DNA from: an uncultured bacterium | Lineage (GTDB): Bacteria > Cyanobacteriota > Vampirovibrionia > Obscuribacterales > Obscuribacteraceae | Direction of reading: 5' to 3' | Length of the DNA: 44,362 bases | Assembly: GCA_903835185.1 (NCBI GenBank) | Contig: CAILLX010000234.1 | Span: 1 to 44,362, forward strand | Notes under the pieces: generated by a model | Told to the model about the DNA's origin: nothing | Databases searched by the model: none | What the model saw: only the letters and a program-made list of their open reading frames with translations | Shown here: piece by piece, positions 41,335 to 44,362 of the stretch | How the letters are laid out: every line of letters begins with the position of its first letter | Numbering within the stretch: the first letter of the stretch is position 1 | Program-made: the position numbers and the translations under genes

Positions 41335-43872
41335 GTGAAGTTCGTTTACAGAAACGGTCTGGTAGTTTTTTGCTGCTCACTTCTGCTTGTCCTTATTCTT
41401 CTTTATGCTCCATACCTGCTAGGACGGGTCGATTTCTTTTTTGAGGATCACACACACTTTTTCGAGCCGCTCTGCCGCTACATCTCTTCCTGTTTGCAGC
41501 AGGGACAGTTACCACTCTGGAACCCATACAGCTATTGCGGCATGTCACAGCTAGCGATTAGTTCGCCGGGCATATTCTATCCATTTATATGGCTTTTCGT
41601 GCTTCTACCTTACAGTCAGGCCTTGTCATGGAGTCTAGTTGTACACCAGCTGATTGCTGGGGTGGCGCTTTTCCTACTGGCGCGATCCTGTGGGCTCGGG
41701 TTTCTGGCAGCATCAATGAGCGGCTCGGTGGCAGCACTTTCTGGTTATATGTTTGCTGTGCAGAGCAACTTTACCCTCTGTTATGCTGCCGCCTGGTTCT
41801 GTCTCACCCTCTGGTCTACTCATCAGCTTGCAGGGTCCACCACGGCAGTAAGGAAGATTATCTTCACAGCACTATCGACTCTGTCGGTAGCTCTTATGGT
41901 TCTCTCCGGACGTCCAGAAATTTTTGTTCCTGGAATAATATTTCTTGGTATCTTTTCAGCATCTCTATCTTCTACCGATCCGAGCCAGAGAAAATGGGTC
42001 CATGTGAGCGCTGTCTTCTTGCGTCCGCTAGCGCTGGGACTTCTTTTAGCTATGCCCTCGCTGCTGCCGTCGGCCGAGTGGGTTCCCTGGTCGCGTCGCT
42101 CAGAAGGGCTTCCTGCCGGAGAGGTGTTGCTGTTTAGTGCCAACTGGTATGACTTCCTCGGACTATTTCTAGGGCAACCGCTGGGAGATTTACAGAGTTC
42201 CACTGCCAGATTCCTCGGGTTGGTGGCATCCTGCAAGTGGATGCCTTATATTTCCTCCGCCTTTGTTGGTACCACCGTGATTACAGCAGCACTCTGGGGA
42301 ATTCTCTCAGAGAGAAAACGCATCGCACTGCCATTTATCCTTCTATTTGCCCTTTCTCTCACTGCTTGTGCGGGCATGAACATTCCTGGAGCGTCCGCAC
42401 TGGTGGAAAAGCTCAGTATCTTCTCTATGCTACGCTTTCCGGTCAAGTTATTATTTTTCTGCACAGTGGCACTGGCTGTACTTGGGGCTGTCGGATTGCA
42501 AGACCTCGCTGACGGCAAAGCGCGGAAGCTTGTTGCTGTGTTGTTTGGTAGCATCTGTCTAAGTTTCGGAGTTCTTTTATTCTTAGCCGGGAAGCGGGTG
42601 CTCCTGCCGTTCGAAACAGATTTCTCCACCGCCGGGCAGCGAGCAGCAGGTCAGCTCGCAATTGCCTATGCTTTAATTCAGTGCGGCATAGTAAGCCTTC
42701 TTATCAATGCAGCAGCACAATTAGTTGCTAACAAGCAGCGCGGGCGACTTATCTTGGCGGCGGTTCTTCTAGGCATATCATGTGTAGCGCTGGTGTTTCA
42801 TGCTTCTGCTGTTTGCAATAAGTCAACTCCAGGCGGATACTTCAACAAGTCATCTTCCCTGGCGCAAATCATGAATTCTTTGCGTACAGCACAGCCAGAC
42901 AGCACCGCTGGAAGGTTCGCCGGGTTTTATATGGAATCGTTTAAGCGTCCCAAGACGTTGCTCTGGGAGAAGAACGCCGATGCCAATGCTTATCAGTACG
43001 ACCGGCAGATTCTTTTTTCGGGAACATTTATGGACTCTCGCACCCCGGCGGTGTACGGTTTTGAGGGATCTATGGTTGGCGAGTATTACTACTACTTGCT
43101 TAACTGTTATATAAAGAGCAATCTGGCTCTACCTAAGCAGGCGATATTATCACCGGTGCAGCACATTGCCAGCCAGGCTAAGGAGCCGGAGTTCGGGGAT
43201 AAGACCGACAATCCGCTTTATCGTCTGCTGCAGAGTGCTTCCTGTTTATTCCTTACCACGCAGATGTATGGCGACAGGTTCTATGGTGCCCCAATTGCTA
43301 TCAAGAAGATGGACCCAGCCATGTTCAGGATTGAGAGGGAAGATAAGACCTTGAATGTCCGCATTTATCGTGTGCTCAACACCTGTCCCCGTGCCTATCT
43401 CTCTTATCTCTTCCGTGTCTTTCCAAACAGGGACAGCTTGATCGAGCACATGTTCACCTCTGACAAAAGCGGTTATGATCCTGCTGCTGAAACGTTGCTT
43501 GAGGAGAAGGCGTCTGCTCCGCTAGGCTCAAAGATGACAATTATGCCGTTGCCAAGCAAAGTCATTGTGAATGATCGGTCAAATTCCGAAGTGGAAGTTA
43601 GCACAGAGAGTAAAACTCCTGGCATGCTTGTGCTTGCTGACCAGTATTATCCAGGCTGGAAGGTCAGGGTTGATGGGGAAAAAGAAAAGGTATATAGAGT
43701 AAATGGCTTTTTCCGTGGCGTCATTGTGCCTGCTGGCAAGCATCAGGTCATGTTTACCTATGAGCCGGAATCGCTCTACCAATCACTGCTGCTTGTGCTG
43801 GCAGGCGCTGTCTGGTTTGCAGCAGCAACTCATAGTATCCTCCGCAAGAGCGTATCGGAAGCCGGATCATAG
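41335..43872 (+). CDS. YfhO-type polytopic membrane protein (probable glycosyltransferase)
   Basis: About 845 residues from a GTG at 41335 with GGAGG 7 nt upstream; the frame is open further up (41254) without a ribosome site. An N-terminal helix is followed by F-F-E-D-H-T-H-F-F-E-P (acidic loop), L-P-L-W-N-P-Y-S-Y-C-G, S-S-P-G-I-F-Y-P-F, and about a dozen membrane helices. The soluble C-terminus has D-Q-Y-Y-P-G-W-K-V-R-V-D-G and a V-P-A-G-K-H-Q-V-M-F-T-Y-E-P, both typical of YfhO/DUF6044-like proteins. It ends with a last helix. YfhO relatives modify cell-surface polymers with sugars. Acceptor unknown. Confidence 0.88.
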   Translation: MKFVYRNGLVVFCCSLLLVLILLYAPYLLGRVDFFFEDHTHFFEPLCRYISSCLQQGQLPLWNPYSYCGMSQLAISSPGIFYPFIWLFVLLPYSQALSWSLVVHQLIAGVALFLLARSCGLGFLAASMSGSVAALSGYMFAVQSNFTLCYAAAWFCLTLWSTHQLAGSTTAVRKIIFTALSTLSVALMVLSGRPEIFVPGIIFLGIFSASLSSTDPSQRKWVHVSAVFLRPLALGLLLAMPSLLPSAEWVPWSRRSEGLPAGEVLLFSANWYDFLGLFLGQPLGDLQSSTARFLGLVASCKWMPYISSAFVGTTVITAALWGILSERKRIALPFILLFALSLTACAGMNIPGASALVEKLSIFSMLRFPVKLLFFCTVALAVLGAVGLQDLADGKARKLVAVLFGSICLSFGVLLFLAGKRVLLPFETDFSTAGQRAAGQLAIAYALIQCGIVSLLINAAAQLVANKQRGRLILAAVLLGISCVALVFHASAVCNKSTPGGYFNKSSSLAQIMNSLRTAQPDSTAGRFAGFYMESFKRPKTLLWEKNADANAYQYDRQILFSGTFMDSRTPAVYGFEGSMVGEYYYYLLNCYIKSNLALPKQAILSPVQHIASQAKEPEFGDKTDNPLYRLLQSASCLFLTTQMYGDRFYGAPIAIKKMDPAMFRIEREDKTLNVRIYRVLNTCPRAYLSYLFRVFPNRDSLIEHMFTSDKSGYDPAAETLLEEKASAPLGSKMTIMPLPSKVIVNDRSNSEVEVSTESKTPGMLVLADQYYPGWKVRVDGEKEKVYRVNGFFRGVIVPAGKHQVMFTYEPESLYQSLLLVLAGAVWFAAATHSILRKSVSEAGS

Positions 43873-43963
43873 ACTCATCTCAGAGCCTATAATGGAGGCT
43901 CACGGACTCTGGCGTGGTGGAGCTTGTTGAAAGGCTGCAGTCCGCTGGTTTGCTGGGGTTGAC

Positions 43964-44242
43964 TTGTCGGATCATTTATTGCTGGACTACTTAATTAAGC
44001 TCCTTTTCTGTCTCGTCGTTGTGGCTGGTCCTTTGCCCTTTGCGCTTCGGGTAGCTTGGTCGCATTGGCAGAGAATGACAACAAGTGCTGTTTCAGTGTT
44101 ATGCCTTGCTGCCATATTGATATGGATTGTAATCCAGACCGGGGTTAGCATTGTGCTTGGAATGTCGCACCAACTCTGCCTGCCTGCGTTATTTATCAGT
44201 GAATCAGTCATCTTTGTCATGGGGGGCATGCCCCAAAGCTAG
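43964..44242 (+). CDS. Small multi-pass membrane protein
   Basis: 92 residues from a TTG at 43964 with only a weak GGGG upstream. Three hydrophobic helices (LIKLLFCLVVVAGPLPFAL, SAVSVLCLAAILIWIVI, and a shorter final stretch) are separated by short charged loops. The family is not recognised. It follows the YfhO-like gene by about 90 bp in the same direction. A hairpin with T run ends the unit. The lack of a clear start keeps confidence low. Confidence 0.45.
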   Translation: MSDHLLLDYLIKLLFCLVVVAGPLPFALRVAWSHWQRMTTSAVSVLCLAAILIWIVIQTGVSIVLGMSHQLCLPALFISESVIFVMGGMPQS

Positions 44243-44263
44243 TTGAAAATTGAGCGATCTCTC

Positions 44264-44290
44264 CCAGGACTAAGCCTGGTATTGTTTTTG
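44264..44290 (+). terminator. Terminator-like hairpin before the last gene
   Basis: CCAGG and CCTGG pair across 6 nt and are followed by TATTGTTTTT, about 20 bp after the small membrane protein ends. Confidence 0.55.
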
Positions 44291-44322
44291 GTGACTAAAC
44301 TAAAACCAATTGGAGAGACCGC

Positions 44323-44362
44323 ATGAAGAAATCATCAAACAAAAAGTCTAAGAATGTCAACC
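44323..44362 (+). CDS. Start of a gene cut by the window end
   Basis: Only 13 codons are visible, from an ATG with GGAGAG 6 nt upstream: a Lys/Ser/Asn-rich start (M-K-K-S-S-N-K-K-S-K-N-V-N). The family cannot be judged. The ribosome site and the terminator just upstream support a real, separately transcribed gene. Confidence 0.6.
   Translation, partial: MKKSSNKKSKNVN

Overview
This window reads as chromosome of a Gram-negative-type bacterium of medium GC. Its mix suggests the Melainabacteria/Obscuribacterales, the non-photosynthetic sisters of Cyanobacteria: long kinesin-light-chain-type TPR proteins, LCP and heptosyltransferase-type envelope genes together, DedA, YfhO and mraY outside a dcw cluster. 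That placement is inferred from gene style; there is no rRNA or other marker here.

Region 1 (1-11344) carries two minus-strand genes (a cryptic PI3/4-kinase-like protein and a secreted protein), a structured leader RNA ending in a terminator, a trypsin-like protease, a secreted DUF4139-like protein with a Trp-rich tail, a palindromic repeat, a large TPR protein and a zinc-ribbon protein.

Region 2 (about 11379-17292) looks like a small genomic island. A 20-bp exact direct repeat lies at both ends, and one copy overlaps the 3' end of tRNA-Phe. Inside are a Tiki/ChaN-like protein, a GNAT plus APH-type kinase pair, a cupin and a toxin-first RelE/Xre module. No integrase is visible.

Region 3 (17683-27500) holds a VirB8-like protein, small RHH-type proteins and DedA. 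A tight minus-strand operon follows (sugar aminotransferase, hexapeptide acyltransferase, GT39/TMTC-like membrane enzyme, standalone tandem-MshEN protein), then a GT9 glycosyltransferase and ndk.

Region 4 (27621-44362) holds PcrA/UvrD helicase, a DprA-related protein and mraY. Next is a signalling operon (TPR protein, membrane histidine kinase, HD-GYP response regulator), then a second GT9 whose 3' end overlaps the regulator antisense, an LCP ligase, a type IV prepilin, a YfhO-type membrane protein, and a gene cut off by the window end.

The most unusual observation is a Gly/Ala-rich hydrophobic module that recurs in three proteins next to three different domains (serine protease, PI3/4-kinase-like, Tiki/ChaN-like). 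It suggests a modular, possibly membrane-inserting, effector-like family. The other highlights are the tRNA-Phe island, the leader RNA, and a cyclic-di-GMP link (HD-GYP plus tandem MshEN).
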